A stretch of DNA of 64,000 nt from Polaribacter ponticola (GTDB lineage Bacteria; Bacteroidota; Bacteroidia; Flavobacteriales; Flavobacteriaceae). Shown in pieces: positions 8,657 through 18,125 of the stretch. Numbering within the stretch: position 1 is the first letter of the stretch; every line of letters begins with the position of its first letter. The stretch spans positions 372,001 to 436,000 of the forward strand of contig NZ_JAOSLC020000002.1 in NCBI RefSeq assembly GCF_026191475.2, read 5' to 3'. The notes under the pieces were generated by a model. That model made no database searches and was not told the DNA's origin. It worked only from the letters and a program-made list of their open reading frames with translations. A program made the translations under genes and the position numbers.

Positions 8657-9847
8657 ATGAAAACAGCATATATAGTACAAGGATATAGAACCGCCGTAGC
8701 AAAGTCTAAAAGAGGTGCGTTCAGATTTAAAAGAGCTGATGAATTAGCTGCTGATACTATTCAGCATTTAATGAAAAATTTACCAGAATTCGATAAAAAA
8801 CGTATTGACGACGTAATCGTTGGTAATGCAATGCCAGAAGGTTCGCAAGGATTAAATATGGCACGTTTAATCTCTTTAATGGGATTAGAAATTGAAGATG
8901 TTCCTGGTGTAACCGTAAATCGTTTTTGTTCTTCAGGATTAGAAACTATTGGTATGGCAGTTGCAAAAATTCAGTCAGGAATGGCAGAATGTATTATTGC
9001 AGGTGGAGCAGAAAGTATGAGTTCTGTACCAATGACAGGTTTTAAACCAGAATTAAACTACGATACAGTTGCTGCAGGTCACGCAGATTATTACTGGGGA
9101 ATGGGAAATACTGCGGAAGCAGTTGCAGATAAATTTAATGTCTCTCGTAAAGATCAAGATGAATTTGCTTTAAACTCTCATTTAAAAGCTTTAAAAGCTC
9201 AAGCTGAAGATCGTTTTCAAGATCAAATTGTTCCAATTGAAGTTGAAGAAACTTTTGTGAATGCAGAAGGAAAAAAAGTAACAAGAAAGTATACTGTAAA
9301 CAAAGATGAAGGACCAAGAAAAGGGTCTAACATTGCAGGTTTAGAGCGTTTACGTCCAGTATTTGCTACTGGCGGAAGTGTTACTGCTGGTAACTCATCT
9401 CAAACAAGTGATGGAGCTGCATTTGTAATGGTCATGAGTGAAGATATGGTGAAAGAATTAAACATTAAGCCTATTGCAAGAATGGTAAGTTATGCTGCTG
9501 CTGGTGTTCCTCCAAGAATTATGGGAATTGGACCTGTTGCTGCTATTCCAAAGGCATTAAAACAAGCCGGATTAAAACAAGAAGATATTAGCTTAATTGA
9601 ATTGAATGAAGCATTTGCTTCTCAATCTTTAGCTGTAATTCGCGAATTAGGTTTAGACGCAGATATCATTAACGTAAATGGTGGTGCAATTGCATTAGGA
9701 CATCCATTAGGTTGTACTGGTGCAAAATTATCGGTGCAGTTATTTGATGAAATGCGCAAGCGTAACATGCAAGGTAAATACGGAATGGTAACAATGTGTG
9801 TTGGTACTGGACAAGGTGCTGCAGGAATTTTTGAATTTTTAAATTAA
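8657..9847 (+). CDS. fadA: Acetyl-CoA C-acyltransferase (thiolase)
   Basis: A 396-aa thiolase performing the last, thiolytic step of beta-oxidation. The acyl-accepting cysteine is Cys91 in N-R-F-C-S-S-G. The C-terminal catalytic His and Cys lie in [11 protein letters not shown] and in C-V-G-T-G-Q-G. The Asn/Glu motif E-L-N-E-A-F-A is present. It starts 4 bp after the fadN stop and is followed by the acyl-CoA dehydrogenase 23 bp downstream. The usual length and all active-site motifs are present, so the call is secure. Chain-length preference cannot be read from sequence. Confidence 0.96.
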   Translation: MKTAYIVQGYRTAVAKSKRGAFRFKRADELAADTIQHLMKNLPEFDKKRIDDVIVGNAMPEGSQGLNMARLISLMGLEIEDVPGVTVNRFCSSGLETIGMAVAKIQSGMAECIIAGGAESMSSVPMTGFKPELNYDTVAAGHADYYWGMGNTAEAVADKFNVSRKDQDEFALNSHLKALKAQAEDRFQDQIVPIEVEETFVNAEGKKVTRKYTVNKDEGPRKGSNIAGLERLRPVFATGGSVTAGNSSQTSDGAAFVMVMSEDMVKELNIKPIARMVSYAAAGVPPRIMGIGPVAAIPKALKQAGLKQEDISLIELNEAFASQSLAVIRELGLDADIINVNGGAIALGHPLGCTGAKLSVQLFDEMRKRNMQGKYGMVTMCVGTGQGAAGIFEFLN

Positions 9848-9870
9848 AACCCCCAAATAAATAATAGATA

Positions 9871-11679
9871 ATGGAATCAACAAAAAAAGATATCTTAAGA
9901 GGAGGACAATTCCTTGTAAAAGAAACAAATTGTGAAGATGTATTTACTCCTGAAGATTTTTCTGAAGAGCAAGTAATGATGAAAGAAGCCGTTAAAGAAT
10001 TTAACGAGCGTGAAATTATAGCTCACAAAGCTCGCTTTGAAGCAAAAGATTTTGATCTTACAGAAGAAGTAATGAAAAAAGCTGGAGAATTAGGTTTCTT
10101 AGGTGTTGCTGTTCCTGAAGAGTTTGGAGGGTTAGGAATGGGATTTGTTTCAACAATGATAACTTGTGAGTATATCTCTAGTGGGAACGGATCTTTAAGC
10201 ACAGCTTTTGGAGCACATACAGGTATTGGAACTATGCCAATTACTTTATACGGTACAGAAGAACAAAAGAAAAAATATGTTCCCAAATTAGCATCCGGAG
10301 AATGGATGGGATCATACTGTTTAACAGAACCAGGAGCTGGTTCTGATGCCAACTCTGGTAAAACAACAGCTACTTTATCTGAAGACGGTAAATCTTATAA
10401 ATTAAACGGACAAAAAATGTGGATTACAAATGCAGGTTTCTGTAACGTAATGATCGTTTTTGCTCGTATTGAAGATGATAAAAATATAACAGGTTTTATT
10501 GTTGAATATGACCCTGCTAATCCAAACGGAATTACATTAGGTGAAGAAGAACATAAATTAGGTATTAGAGCAAGTTCTACACGTCAAGTATTTTATAATG
10601 ATACTGTAGTGCCTGCAGAAAACATGTTATCTGTTCGTGGTGGTGGATTTAAAATTGCCGTAAATGCTTTAAATGTTGGACGTATCAAATTAGCTGCAGC
10701 TTGTTTAGATTCTCAAAGAAGAGTTTTAGAAACGGCATTACAATATGCAACTGAACGTAAGCAGTTTAAAACTCCTATTGCAGAGTTTGGAGCTATTAAA
10801 GCAAAATTAGCAGAAATGGCAACAAACTGTTATGCTGGAGAGTCTGCAAGTTATAGAGCTGCTAAAAACATAGAAGATAGAATTGCAATGCGTTTAGCTG
10901 ATGGTAACACACATCAAGAAGCTGAATTAAAAGGTGTTGAAGAATATGCTATTGAATGTTCTATCTTAAAAGTTACTGTATCTGAAGATGTACAAAATTG
11001 TGCAGATGAAGGAATTCAGATTTTTGGAGGAATGGGATTCTCTGAAGAAACACCAATGGAAGCTGCTTGGAGAGATGCAAGAATTGCTCGTATTTACGAA
11101 GGAACTAATGAAATTAACAGAATGTTGTCTGTTGGTATGTTAGTTAAAAAAGCAATGAAAGGTCATGTAGATTTATTAGGACCAGCAACTGCAGTTGGAA
11201 ATGAATTATTAGGTATTCCTTCTTTTGACACTCCAGATTACTCAGAATTATTTGCAGAAGAAAAAGAAATGATTGGTAAACTAAAAAAGGTCTTTTTAAT
11301 GGTTGCAGGTTCTGCAATTCAGAAATTTGGACCAGATTTAGATCAACATCAACAATTGTTAATGGCTGCTGCAAATATCTTAAATGAAGTTTATATGGCA
11401 GAATCTACAATATTACGTACTGAGAAAAACGCAAAACGTTTTGGTGAAGATGCTCAGGCTGGTCAAATTGCAATGGCAAGATTATACTTATATAATGCAG
11501 TAGATATTATTACTAAAAACGGAAAAGAAGGTATCGTTTCTTTTGCTGAAGGTGATGAACAACGTATGCTATTAATGGGGTTAAAGCGTTTTACAAAATA
11601 CGCAAATCATCCAAATGTAGTTGCATTGCGTAATTCTATCGCAGAAAAATTAACAGTAGAAAATAAATACTGCTTTTAG
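9871..11679 (+). CDS. fadE: Acyl-CoA dehydrogenase
   Basis: A 602-aa FAD-dependent enzyme catalysing the first dehydrogenation of beta-oxidation. FAD-binding motifs are visible (Y-C-L-T-E-P-G-A-G-S-D and M-W-I-T-N-A-G). The family signature Q-I-F-G-G-M-G-F and the catalytic base glutamate in Y-E-G-T-N-E-I are near residues 385-415. About 180 residues follow the core, as in the long VLCAD/Bacillus FadE type rather than the 380-aa short type. Third gene of the fad operon, closed by a strong terminator at 11737-11770. Electrons presumably go to ETF, which is not encoded here. Confidence 0.95.
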   Translation: MESTKKDILRGGQFLVKETNCEDVFTPEDFSEEQVMMKEAVKEFNEREIIAHKARFEAKDFDLTEEVMKKAGELGFLGVAVPEEFGGLGMGFVSTMITCEYISSGNGSLSTAFGAHTGIGTMPITLYGTEEQKKKYVPKLASGEWMGSYCLTEPGAGSDANSGKTTATLSEDGKSYKLNGQKMWITNAGFCNVMIVFARIEDDKNITGFIVEYDPANPNGITLGEEEHKLGIRASSTRQVFYNDTVVPAENMLSVRGGGFKIAVNALNVGRIKLAAACLDSQRRVLETALQYATERKQFKTPIAEFGAIKAKLAEMATNCYAGESASYRAAKNIEDRIAMRLADGNTHQEAELKGVEEYAIECSILKVTVSEDVQNCADEGIQIFGGMGFSEETPMEAAWRDARIARIYEGTNEINRMLSVGMLVKKAMKGHVDLLGPATAVGNELLGIPSFDTPDYSELFAEEKEMIGKLKKVFLMVAGSAIQKFGPDLDQHQQLLMAAANILNEVYMAESTILRTEKNAKRFGEDAQAGQIAMARLYLYNAVDIITKNGKEGIVSFAEGDEQRMLLMGLKRFTKYANHPNVVALRNSIAEKLTVENKYCF

Positions 11680-11736
11680 TTTTATTAAAAAATTATTATT
11701 TGAGACTATTAAAGTTTTAAATTTTAGTTGTTTGTT

Positions 11737-11770
11737 TAAAAAGGCCATTTCAAATATGGCCTTTTTTTTA
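11737..11770 (+). terminator. Rho-independent terminator after the fad operon
   Basis: The stem AAAAAGGCCAT / ATGGCCTTTTT with a short loop is followed by a run of T, 57 bp after the fadE stop. It is a textbook intrinsic terminator. Confidence 0.9.
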
Positions 11771-11778
11771 TATATTTG
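11771..11778 (+). promoter_or_regulatory. -7 box of the M28 peptidase gene
   Basis: TATATTTG matches TAnnTTTG and lies about 40 bp upstream of the ATG at 11818, immediately after the fad terminator. Confidence 0.55.
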
Positions 11779-11817
11779 CATTTCAATTCCCTAATTTTCT
11801 AGACAAAAACATCAACT

Positions 11818-12784
11818 ATGAAGACTAAATTACTTTCTGTTGTTTCTTTCTTGATTATAGCTGGAAGCTGCAGTAAACCAAAAAAATTGAATTTAATAAC
11901 CAAGAGTTATTAAATAACATTAAAATACTATCTAACGATTCTCTACAGGGAAGAGCTTTTTCTACTCCTGGAAATCACAAAGCACAAAAATTTATTATTG
12001 ATAAATTTAGTCAAGTTGAACTTCAAACTTTTCAGAAAAATCAATACTTACAAGAATTTTCCTACACATTTAAAGGAAAAAAAGACATGAAGTTTTTCCT
12101 GTAAGAAAGCCTAATGAAAATTTCTCTAATGTAAAGGATACAACAGCTATTGGAGGTAATATTATTGGCCAACTAAAAGGGCAAACAAATAAAACTTTTG
12201 TTATTACAGCTCATTTTGATCATTTAGGTATTAAAAATGAAAGAATCTACAACGGAGCAGATGACAATGCATCTGGTGTAGCAGCTTTATTTACTATTGC
12301 AGAATATTTTAAGTCTAAACCGACCAAACATAATTTGGTTTTTGCGGCTTTAGATGCAAAAGAAATTGGGTCTTTAGGAGCTGAATATTTTTTAAAAAAT
12401 TACACTAACAAAGAAAGTATTTCACTTAATATTAATTTAGATATGATCGCTCATAGTGATTATGATCCTGAATTATTTGCTTGTGGATTATTTCTTTATC
12501 CTGATTTAAGAGATCCATTAGAAGATTCTAAATCAGAAAAAATTCAATTATTATTTGGGCATGATGACCCAGATAACAAAGAACAATCTGATTGGACTTT
12601 TTCTTCTGATCACAAAGTTTTCCACAGAGAAAAAATTCCTTTTATTTATTACGGTGTTCCAGATCATAAAGATTACCATAGATCTACTGACACTTACGCT
12701 ACTATAAATACTGAATTCTATATTGAAGCTGTTAAAACAATAATACGTTCAATTGAAAATCTTGATGAATATTTAAGTGAATAA
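11818..12784 (+). CDS. M28 family zinc metallopeptidase lipoprotein, two frameshifts
   Basis: A secreted, probably lipid-anchored aminopeptidase-like enzyme. The N-terminus (ATG at 11818) is a lipoprotein signal ending I-A-G-S-C. The metal-binding part shows T-A-H-F-D-H, A-D-D-N-A-S-G, D-A-K-E-I-G and a final H-K-D-Y-H-R-S-T-D, the ligand motifs of peptidase family M28. Two A7 runs (11880-11886 and 12077-12083) each lack one base relative to the conserved frame; restoring them joins three reading frames into a protein of about 322 aa. The last 149 codons (12335-12784) stay open in this sequence. It stands alone between a terminator and dnaJ. Confidence 0.85.
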
Positions 12785-12863
12785 TTATTTAACTTTTAAA
12801 TTCATTTTTAAAAAAGGCTGTTTAAAAACCAAAAAATAAAACAGTTAATCCCTTTTTTATCAA

Positions 12864-12871
12864 TACTTTTG
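12864..12871 (+). promoter_or_regulatory. -7 box of the DnaJ-KTSC gene
   Basis: TACTTTTG fits TAnnTTTG, 22 bp upstream of the ATG at 12894. Confidence 0.5.
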
Positions 12872-12893
12872 CACGCAATTTGAAAACATTGAA

Positions 12894-13340
12894 ATGAAGC
12901 GAATTAAACAATACAAGAAATTATTTAATATAGAAGGTGCAATTGATCTTAAAGAATTAAAATCTTCTTATAGAAAATTAGTTAAAGAATGGCATCCAGA
13001 TAAATTTTTGGAAGAAGCTAAAAAAGAAGAAGCAGAAATTGTAAGTACTCAAATTATTGATGGTTACCATTTTCTAGTAAGTATTGCTCCAGAAACTAAA
13101 GAAGCTAATTTAAACGCTTACAAAACTACAATATCAGAATTTCAGGTTGCAGATTGGCACCATAAAAGTATGTTATTAGAAGTTACTTTTACAGACGGTA
13201 ACAAATACGAATACTTTGGTGTTAGTAAAATACTTTTCGGAAAATTTGTAAATGCAAAATCAATGAATAACTTTGGTAAAAGAAATATCTTTAATTCATT
13301 TACTTATAGAAAATCAATGAAAGCTTCTGTTGTAGTTTAA
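12894..13340 (+). CDS. DnaJ-domain / KTSC-domain protein
   Basis: A 148-aa two-domain protein. Residues about 5-65 form a J domain with the Hsp70-stimulating H-P-D motif (E-W-H-P-D-K-F). The C-terminal part (about 85-145) resembles a KTSC domain (W-H-H-K-S-M-L-L-E-V-T-F, Y-F-G-V-S, K-S-M-N), a short fold often attached to other modules. The J domain should recruit DnaK to a client. The client and the role of the KTSC part are unknown. Transcribed alone, convergent with trxB, the two sharing a bidirectional terminator. Confidence 0.85.
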   Translation: MKRIKQYKKLFNIEGAIDLKELKSSYRKLVKEWHPDKFLEEAKKEEAEIVSTQIIDGYHFLVSIAPETKEANLNAYKTTISEFQVADWHHKSMLLEVTFTDGNKYEYFGVSKILFGKFVNAKSMNNFGKRNIFNSFTYRKSMKASVVV

Positions 13341-13400
13341 TAAATTATTGTTCTTAAATGATAAAAAACACATTATTTTAAACTAATAATGATGCAAAAT

Positions 13401-13440
13401 AAAAAAAGAGATTACATATTTGTAATCTCTTTTTTTATTG
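13401..13440. terminator. Bidirectional terminator between dnaJ-like gene and trxB
   Basis: A perfect stem AAAAAAAGAGATTACA / TGTAATCTCTTTTTTT with a short loop lies between convergent genes. A-rich and T-rich flanks allow termination in both directions. Confidence 0.9.
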
Positions 13441-13457
13441 GTCTTTTTTACAAAATC

Positions 13458-14405
13458 TTACTCTAAAGCTCCTAGATAACGTTCTGCATCTAAAGCGGCC
13501 ATACAACCTGTTCCTGCGGCAGTAACCGCTTGCCTATATTCTTTATCTTGAATATCTCCAGCTGCAAAAACTCCTGGTAAATTTGTTTTTGTTGATTTTC
13601 CTTGGGTAATTAAATAACCAACATCATCCATATCTAAAACACCTTTAAATAAATCTGAGTTAGGTTTATGACCAATTGCAATAAAAACACCCGTTACAGG
13701 TATATTTGTTGTTTCTTTTGTTTGATTATTAATTGCCCTAACACCTTCTACAACATTAGATCCAATAACCTCATCTATTTCTGTATTGTATAATACTTCA
13801 ATATTAGCCGTTTTATTAACTCTATGCTGCATTGCTTTTGAAGCTCTCATAAAATCTTTACGAACTAAAATTGTAACTTTATTACAAATATTAGATAAAT
13901 AAGTTGCTTCTTCAGCAGCAGTATCTCCTGCTCCAACAACAACAACATCTTGTCCTTTGTAGAAAAATCCATCGCAAGTTGCACATGCAGAAACACCTCC
14001 ACCAATTAAACGCTGCTCACTCTCAATACCTAAATATTTTGCAGTTGCTCCTGTACAAATAATAATAGTTTCTGCTTCTATATGTTTCGTTTCATCAACT
14101 ATAACCTTATGAATACCACCAACTTTATCACTTAAATCTACTTTTGTTACCAAACCAAAACGAACTTCGGTTCCAAAACGTTCTGCTTGTTTTTGCAAAT
14201 CATTCATCATTGCTGTACCATCTGTCCCATTTGCATACCCTGGAAAATTATCAACTTCTGTAGTAGTTGTTAATTGACCACCCATTTGCATACCTGTATA
14301 CATTATTGGTTTCATATCTGCTCTAGCTGCATAAATAGCTGCCGTATAACCTGCAGGACCTGAACCAATAATTAAGCATTTTAATTTTTCTATTGTATCT
14401 GACAT
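13458..14405 (-). CDS. trxB: Thioredoxin reductase (NADPH)
   Basis: A 315-aa flavoprotein that passes electrons from NADPH via FAD to thioredoxin. The N-terminal FAD site is G-S-G-P-A-G-Y-T-A-A (residues about 14-23). The redox-active pair is C-A-T-C at Cys141/Cys144. The NADPH-binding G-A-G-D-T-A-A-E-E follows, and the C-terminal FAD motif is F-A-A-G-D-I. Full length and all motifs are present. It would serve the thioredoxin-dependent enzymes of the cell, such as the peroxiredoxin at 189-830, though it is not linked to it. It is divergent from the tRNA-Pro gene. Confidence 0.98.
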   Translation of the reverse strand: MSDTIEKLKCLIIGSGPAGYTAAIYAARADMKPIMYTGMQMGGQLTTTTEVDNFPGYANGTDGTAMMNDLQKQAERFGTEVRFGLVTKVDLSDKVGGIHKVIVDETKHIEAETIIICTGATAKYLGIESEQRLIGGGVSACATCDGFFYKGQDVVVVGAGDTAAEEATYLSNICNKVTILVRKDFMRASKAMQHRVNKTANIEVLYNTEIDEVIGSNVVEGVRAINNQTKETTNIPVTGVFIAIGHKPNSDLFKGVLDMDDVGYLITQGKSTKTNLPGVFAAGDIQDKEYRQAVTAAGTGCMAALDAERYLGALE

Positions 14406-14545
14406 ATTATTTTCTGTATCAATTTAAGATGTGTAAAAATATAGTTTTTTGATACTTTTTAAAACGAATGTTTATAAGTTTTAATAATGAGAACATAAGT
14501 AGATATAATTAATCGGAAGTAATTTTTAAAATTTATTTTAATTCG

Positions 14546-14575
14546 TTGGTATATTACAAAAAGAGTGTATATTTG
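14546..14575 (+). promoter_or_regulatory. Promoter of tRNA-Pro
   Basis: TTG at 14546-14548 and TATATTTG at 14568-14575 are separated by 19 bp, matching the Bacteroidota two-box promoter. It ends 25 bp before the tRNA. Confidence 0.7.
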
Positions 14576-14600
14576 CTGTCCTTAAATGAGCAATCATTTT

Positions 14601-14675
14601 CGGGGTGTAGCGTAGCCCGGTCATCGCGCCTCGTTTGGGACGAGGAGGTCGCAGGTTCGAATCCTGCCACCCCGA
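14601..14675 (+). tRNA. tRNA-Pro (anticodon UGG)
   Basis: A 75-nt cloverleaf. The acceptor CGGGGTG pairs with CACCCCG plus discriminator A. The anticodon stem CCTCG/CGAGG holds the loop TTTGGGA with TGG as anticodon. The T arm has GGTTCGAATCC. CCA is not encoded. The last 15 nt, plus the next C, form the left copy of the island's 16-bp repeat, so this gene is the integration target. Its original downstream terminator has probably been moved to 59566-59598 by the insertion. Confidence 0.97.
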
Positions 14676-14676
14676 C
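14661..14676 (+). repeat. Left attachment site (attL core)
   Basis: ATCCTGCCACCCCGAC, the 3' end of tRNA-Pro plus one base, recurs exactly at 59550-59565. A 16-bp direct repeat with one copy in a tRNA 3' end and an integrase gene 230 bp inside is the standard signature of tyrosine-recombinase integration. Confidence 0.93.
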
Positions 14677-14699
14677 TAAAATGAATACCAATAGAAACT

Positions 14700-14733
14700 A
14701 AAACCTTGTAAATCGTATGATTTACAAGGTTTT
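14700..14733 (+). terminator. Intrinsic terminator just inside the island, after tRNA-Pro
   Basis: A 15-bp perfect stem AAAACCTTGTAAATC / GATTTACAAGGTTTT with a 4-nt loop lies 24 bp past attL. It would end tRNA-Pro transcription and insulate the integrase gene, replacing the terminator displaced to the right end. Confidence 0.8.
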
Positions 14734-14779
14734 GTGGTTTTTGGGTTAACATAAGAATTGAATTAATATAGTTTAGTTT

Positions 14780-14825
14780 GGTTCACAATTCGGTTCACAG
14801 TTTCAAAACACAAAAAGTGTGAACC
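14780..14825. repeat. GGTTCAC cluster, candidate integrase/Xis arm sites (left end)
   Basis: GGTTCAC occurs at 14780-14786 and 14792-14798 and its complement GTGAACC at 14819-14825. The second copy is part of ACAATTCGGTTCACA (14785-14799), which recurs at 59477-59491 near the right end. Tyrosine integrases of this kind bind short arm-type repeats inside element ends. That role is inferred. Confidence 0.5.
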
Positions 14826-14906
14826 AATTGAAACCTTAATAAACTGTTTTTGAAATAGTTGATTTGACTTTCGTCTAGAAGAATGTTTAATTAAAAGACG
14901 ACAACT

Positions 14907-16163
14907 ATGCAATCACAAATTAATTTTACCTTATCTTTTTGGGTAAACGCAACACGTATTAAAAACAACCAAGTATCTGTATATGGCAGAATAACTGTAA
15001 ATGGTAAAAGAGCTAATATTAGCTTACAACGAAAAGTTATTCTATCTGAATGGGATTCTCGAAGAGGAAGAGCAAAAGGTAATAAACAGGAATCACGTTT
15101 ACTCAATAGATATTTAGACCAGGTTAAAAATAGAGTTTATACAGCCTATGATGAACTTATAAAAGAAAAAGCATTTATCTGCTCTCAATCTATTAAAGCT
15201 CGTTTTTTAGGTGAAGACAATGAAGAATATTCTTTACTTACTTTAATCGATTATCACAACACTCAAATGAGTGAATCTTTAACTTTTGGCACTTTAAAAA
15301 ACTACTTCACAACTCAAAAGTATATCAAACTATTTTTAACTAAGAAAAGAAAAATTCAAGACATATATTTATCTCAATTAACATATCGTTTTGTTGTTGA
15401 CTTTGAAAAATTCTTGCGTTCATATGTTCCTTCAGACCATCAAAAACAGATGGAAAACAACACGGTAATGAAACATATTCAAAGACTCCGTAAAATGGTA
15501 ACTTTAGCTTATAAAATGGAATGGATAGACAAAGACCCCTTTATAAAGTTTAAGCCCACTTATATTAAAAATGAACGCGAATTTTTAAGAGAAGATGAGT
15601 TACAAAAAATCATTGAAAGAGAATTTGATATAGAAAGATTAATCCTGGTCAAAGACTTATTTATTTTTAGTTGCTATACAGGATTATCTTACATCGATGT
15701 TATGCAGCTGAACGAAGATAATATAGGTTTAGGAATTGATGGTGGTAAATGGATTATCACAAATAGACAGAAGACGCACAATAAAGTTAAAATACCTCTA
15801 TTACCAATAGCTGAAATTTTGATTAAGAAATATAAAGGTCACATTAAAACAAAAAAAACTAAAACATTATTCCCTAACATTTCAAATCAAAAATTAAATT
15901 CATACTTAAAAGAAATTGCAGATTTAAGTGGCATAAAAAAGAATCTTACTTTCCATATCGCTAGACATACTTTTGCTACTACCATAACTTTAAGTAATGG
16001 TGTGCCCATAGAAACTGTTTCAAAATTATTAGGTCATACAAAAATTGCTACAACTCAGATTTATGCTAAAGTTATTGAAAGAAAAGTTAGTGATGATATA
16101 GCTTCATTAATACTAAAACTAAGTAATAAAAATGAATCAAAACAAAAAGAACTTTACTCTTAG
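14907..16163 (+). CDS. int: Tyrosine-type site-specific recombinase (integrase)
   Basis: A 418-aa integrase that would catalyse insertion into and excision from tRNA-Pro. It has an N-terminal arm-binding domain (about 1-70), a SAM-like core-binding domain (about 100-200) and a C-terminal catalytic domain. Catalytic positions seen are H-I-A-R (His box and Arg II), L-G-H-T and the nucleophile Tyr in Q-I-Y-A-K-V. The usual Arg I position reads C-Y-T-G-L-S-Y-I-D, lacking Arg. The CTnDOT integrase also lacks canonical Arg I, so this is a known variant of Bacteroidota integrases. It sits 230 bp inside attL, and the KAP NTPase follows 29 bp later. Confidence 0.96.
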   Translation: MQSQINFTLSFWVNATRIKNNQVSVYGRITVNGKRANISLQRKVILSEWDSRRGRAKGNKQESRLLNRYLDQVKNRVYTAYDELIKEKAFICSQSIKARFLGEDNEEYSLLTLIDYHNTQMSESLTFGTLKNYFTTQKYIKLFLTKKRKIQDIYLSQLTYRFVVDFEKFLRSYVPSDHQKQMENNTVMKHIQRLRKMVTLAYKMEWIDKDPFIKFKPTYIKNEREFLREDELQKIIEREFDIERLILVKDLFIFSCYTGLSYIDVMQLNEDNIGLGIDGGKWIITNRQKTHNKVKIPLLPIAEILIKKYKGHIKTKKTKTLFPNISNQKLNSYLKEIADLSGIKKNLTFHIARHTFATTITLSNGVPIETVSKLLGHTKIATTQIYAKVIERKVSDDIASLILKLSNKNESKQKELYS

Positions 16164-16192
16164 AAATATTTCAGTAAATTGTATCAAAAAAT

Positions 16193-18037
16193 ATGAAAAC
16201 AGCTCACATAGAAAAAATCATTGAAAAATACCTAAAAAAAGAGAAAACCCAAAGTGCTATATTGGTTAACGGAGTTTGGGGAAGTGGTAAAACTTTTTAT
16301 TTAAAATCTCAACTAAAAGAGATTATCGAAAAAAATAGTCTCAAAATTATGTATATATCACTAAATGGTATAAGTTCAATTGAAAATTTAGAGCATAAAC
16401 TATTCCTTCATTTTATTCCCAAGTTGGGTAAAAACCAAAATGATTTAGTTAAAAGTATTACTAATATTTCTACGAATATTGCAAATGCAACAACTAAACT
16501 TTTGTTTAGAACAGAAGCTACAGATTTATTGAAAGGATCTACTGTAAAATCTTTTAATTTTAAAAAATACTGTATTTGTTTAGATGATTTAGAAAGGTGT
16601 AAAATCCCTATAGATGAGTTAATTGGTTATTTGTCTGAATTTACTGAACATAAGCACACTAAATGTATAATTCTCGCTGATGAAGAAAAAATAAAGAAAC
16701 AAAAATCTAATAAACAGTTAGCTCATAAATACGATGAAATCAAAGAGAAAGTAATTAGTAGGGTCCTTAATTATGACCCAGAATTATTGGATATCTTCCC
16801 TAAACTAATTGAAAAATACAAATCAAAAAGGATTTTTTATAAGTTTTTAAATAAAAGTCAAACCTTTATAGTCTCGATATTTAAAGAACAAAAATCAAAA
16901 AACCTTAGAAATATAATTTTCTATTTAGATATTCTGGAAGCAATATATCCAAGCATAAAGAATGCTGACCATAAATATATCGAAGAAGTTTTATTTTCAA
17001 CAGCTATATTCAGTTTAGAATTCAAAAACGGAAATTTAACATCAAAAGACAGCAATGATTTTAAGGAGTTTGGTAATATAAATAAAGATTGGTATTCAAG
17101 AATAGTATCTAATTTTTTAAATAATAAAAGTGATAAACCAAGGAAAAAATCAAATCCCGAATTATTTTATGATAGATATTTAACAAACAGAATTGACCAA
17201 TACTTCTTTTACCCTAGTATCTATAAATTTGTCCTGTCTGGTTATCTCGATAATAAAAAACTAAAAAAAGAATTAGAATGCAGAGTGCCAGAAAAGGTTT
17301 CTGAAGAAATTACAAGTTTTAGAAAATTATTAAATTATAAGTTTAGAGAACTTGATGACAACGAATTTGAAAATTTATCAAAATATGTTCTTGAAAAAGC
17401 AGAAGAAGGCTTTTATTGGATGTACGATTACAAGCAAATTGCAAACTTCTATTATCATTTTTTAGAAAAAGGTTTAATAAGTATATCAAAAAAAGATTTA
17501 GAAAAAACGTTATTGGATGGCTTAAAAATTTCTGCTAAAAGAACCGAATTTCATTTAGCAACCTTTGAAACTCTAAAACATTTTAACACTCCAGATCCTG
17601 ACACAAAAAAAATACTTGATAAAATCTTTGAATTTCATTATAAAATACAATCAGAAAATAACACTAAAACTTCAATGAAACTTTCTAAATTAATATCTAA
17701 TAATGATATTGTTGATTTAGCTGTATTATTTAGTGAACAAAAATTTAATAAAGAATTCCTTCCGCTTGTTAATGTAACTAGCTTTATAAAAGCGGTTAAA
17801 AGTTCCAAAAACAAAATGATTTTTACTATTTGTGAGATATTTAAAGATAGATATGATTATAGTAATGTCATTGATTTTATGGCAGGTGATTTAGAATTTT
17901 TAAATAATATTACCAAAAAAATAGAAAACTACAAGTCAAACTTAAATCCTGATGAAAGAGTGAGAATTTTTAATTTAAATGAGTTTATTGATGCTCTAAA
18001 AGAGATAATTGAAAAACTATCATTGGAAGTTAAATAA
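16193..18037 (+). CDS. KAP-family P-loop NTPase, possible anti-phage gene
   Basis: A 614-aa protein with Walker A at residues 27-34 (G-V-W-G-S-G-K-T) and Walker B at about 127-134 (C-I-C-L-D-D-L-E-R), followed by a sensor-like I-I-L-A-D-E-E. This matches the KAP clade of STAND-like NTPases. The remaining 400 residues are Lys/Glu-rich and look mostly alpha-helical. No transmembrane segment is obvious, unlike many KAP proteins. It lies 29 bp after the integrase and may be co-transcribed. KAP NTPases are frequent in mobile elements and defence islands, and a single-gene defence role is inference. Confidence 0.8.
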   Translation: MKTAHIEKIIEKYLKKEKTQSAILVNGVWGSGKTFYLKSQLKEIIEKNSLKIMYISLNGISSIENLEHKLFLHFIPKLGKNQNDLVKSITNISTNIANATTKLLFRTEATDLLKGSTVKSFNFKKYCICLDDLERCKIPIDELIGYLSEFTEHKHTKCIILADEEKIKKQKSNKQLAHKYDEIKEKVISRVLNYDPELLDIFPKLIEKYKSKRIFYKFLNKSQTFIVSIFKEQKSKNLRNIIFYLDILEAIYPSIKNADHKYIEEVLFSTAIFSLEFKNGNLTSKDSNDFKEFGNINKDWYSRIVSNFLNNKSDKPRKKSNPELFYDRYLTNRIDQYFFYPSIYKFVLSGYLDNKKLKKELECRVPEKVSEEITSFRKLLNYKFRELDDNEFENLSKYVLEKAEEGFYWMYDYKQIANFYYHFLEKGLISISKKDLEKTLLDGLKISAKRTEFHLATFETLKHFNTPDPDTKKILDKIFEFHYKIQSENNTKTSMKLSKLISNNDIVDLAVLFSEQKFNKEFLPLVNVTSFIKAVKSSKNKMIFTICEIFKDRYDYSNVIDFMAGDLEFLNNITKKIENYKSNLNPDERVRIFNLNEFIDALKEIIEKLSLEVK

Positions 18038-18085
18038 TTTTTTTGAGACATATAATTCTTATTAAAATCAAAAGGTCATTTTATT

Positions 18086-18100
18086 TGCACAACCATTGCA
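18086..18100. promoter_or_regulatory. Fur-family-type operator box (copy 1)
   Basis: TGCACAACCATTGCA has TGCA half-sites 7 bp apart and matches 13 of 15 bases with the box at 24509-24523. It sits just upstream of the -7 box TATCTTTG (18113-18120) of the DUF6660/czcA operon. The Fur-family protein encoded at 24091 is the natural candidate ligand (inference). Confidence 0.6.
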
Positions 18101-18112
18101 CTAATTAATTTA

Positions 18113-18120
18113 TATCTTTG
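18113..18120 (+). promoter_or_regulatory. -7 box of the DUF6660-czcA operon
   Basis: TATCTTTG matches TAnnTTTG and lies 5 bp before the ATG at 18126, so the mRNA is probably nearly leaderless. Confidence 0.55.
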
Positions 18121-18125
18121 CTGAA

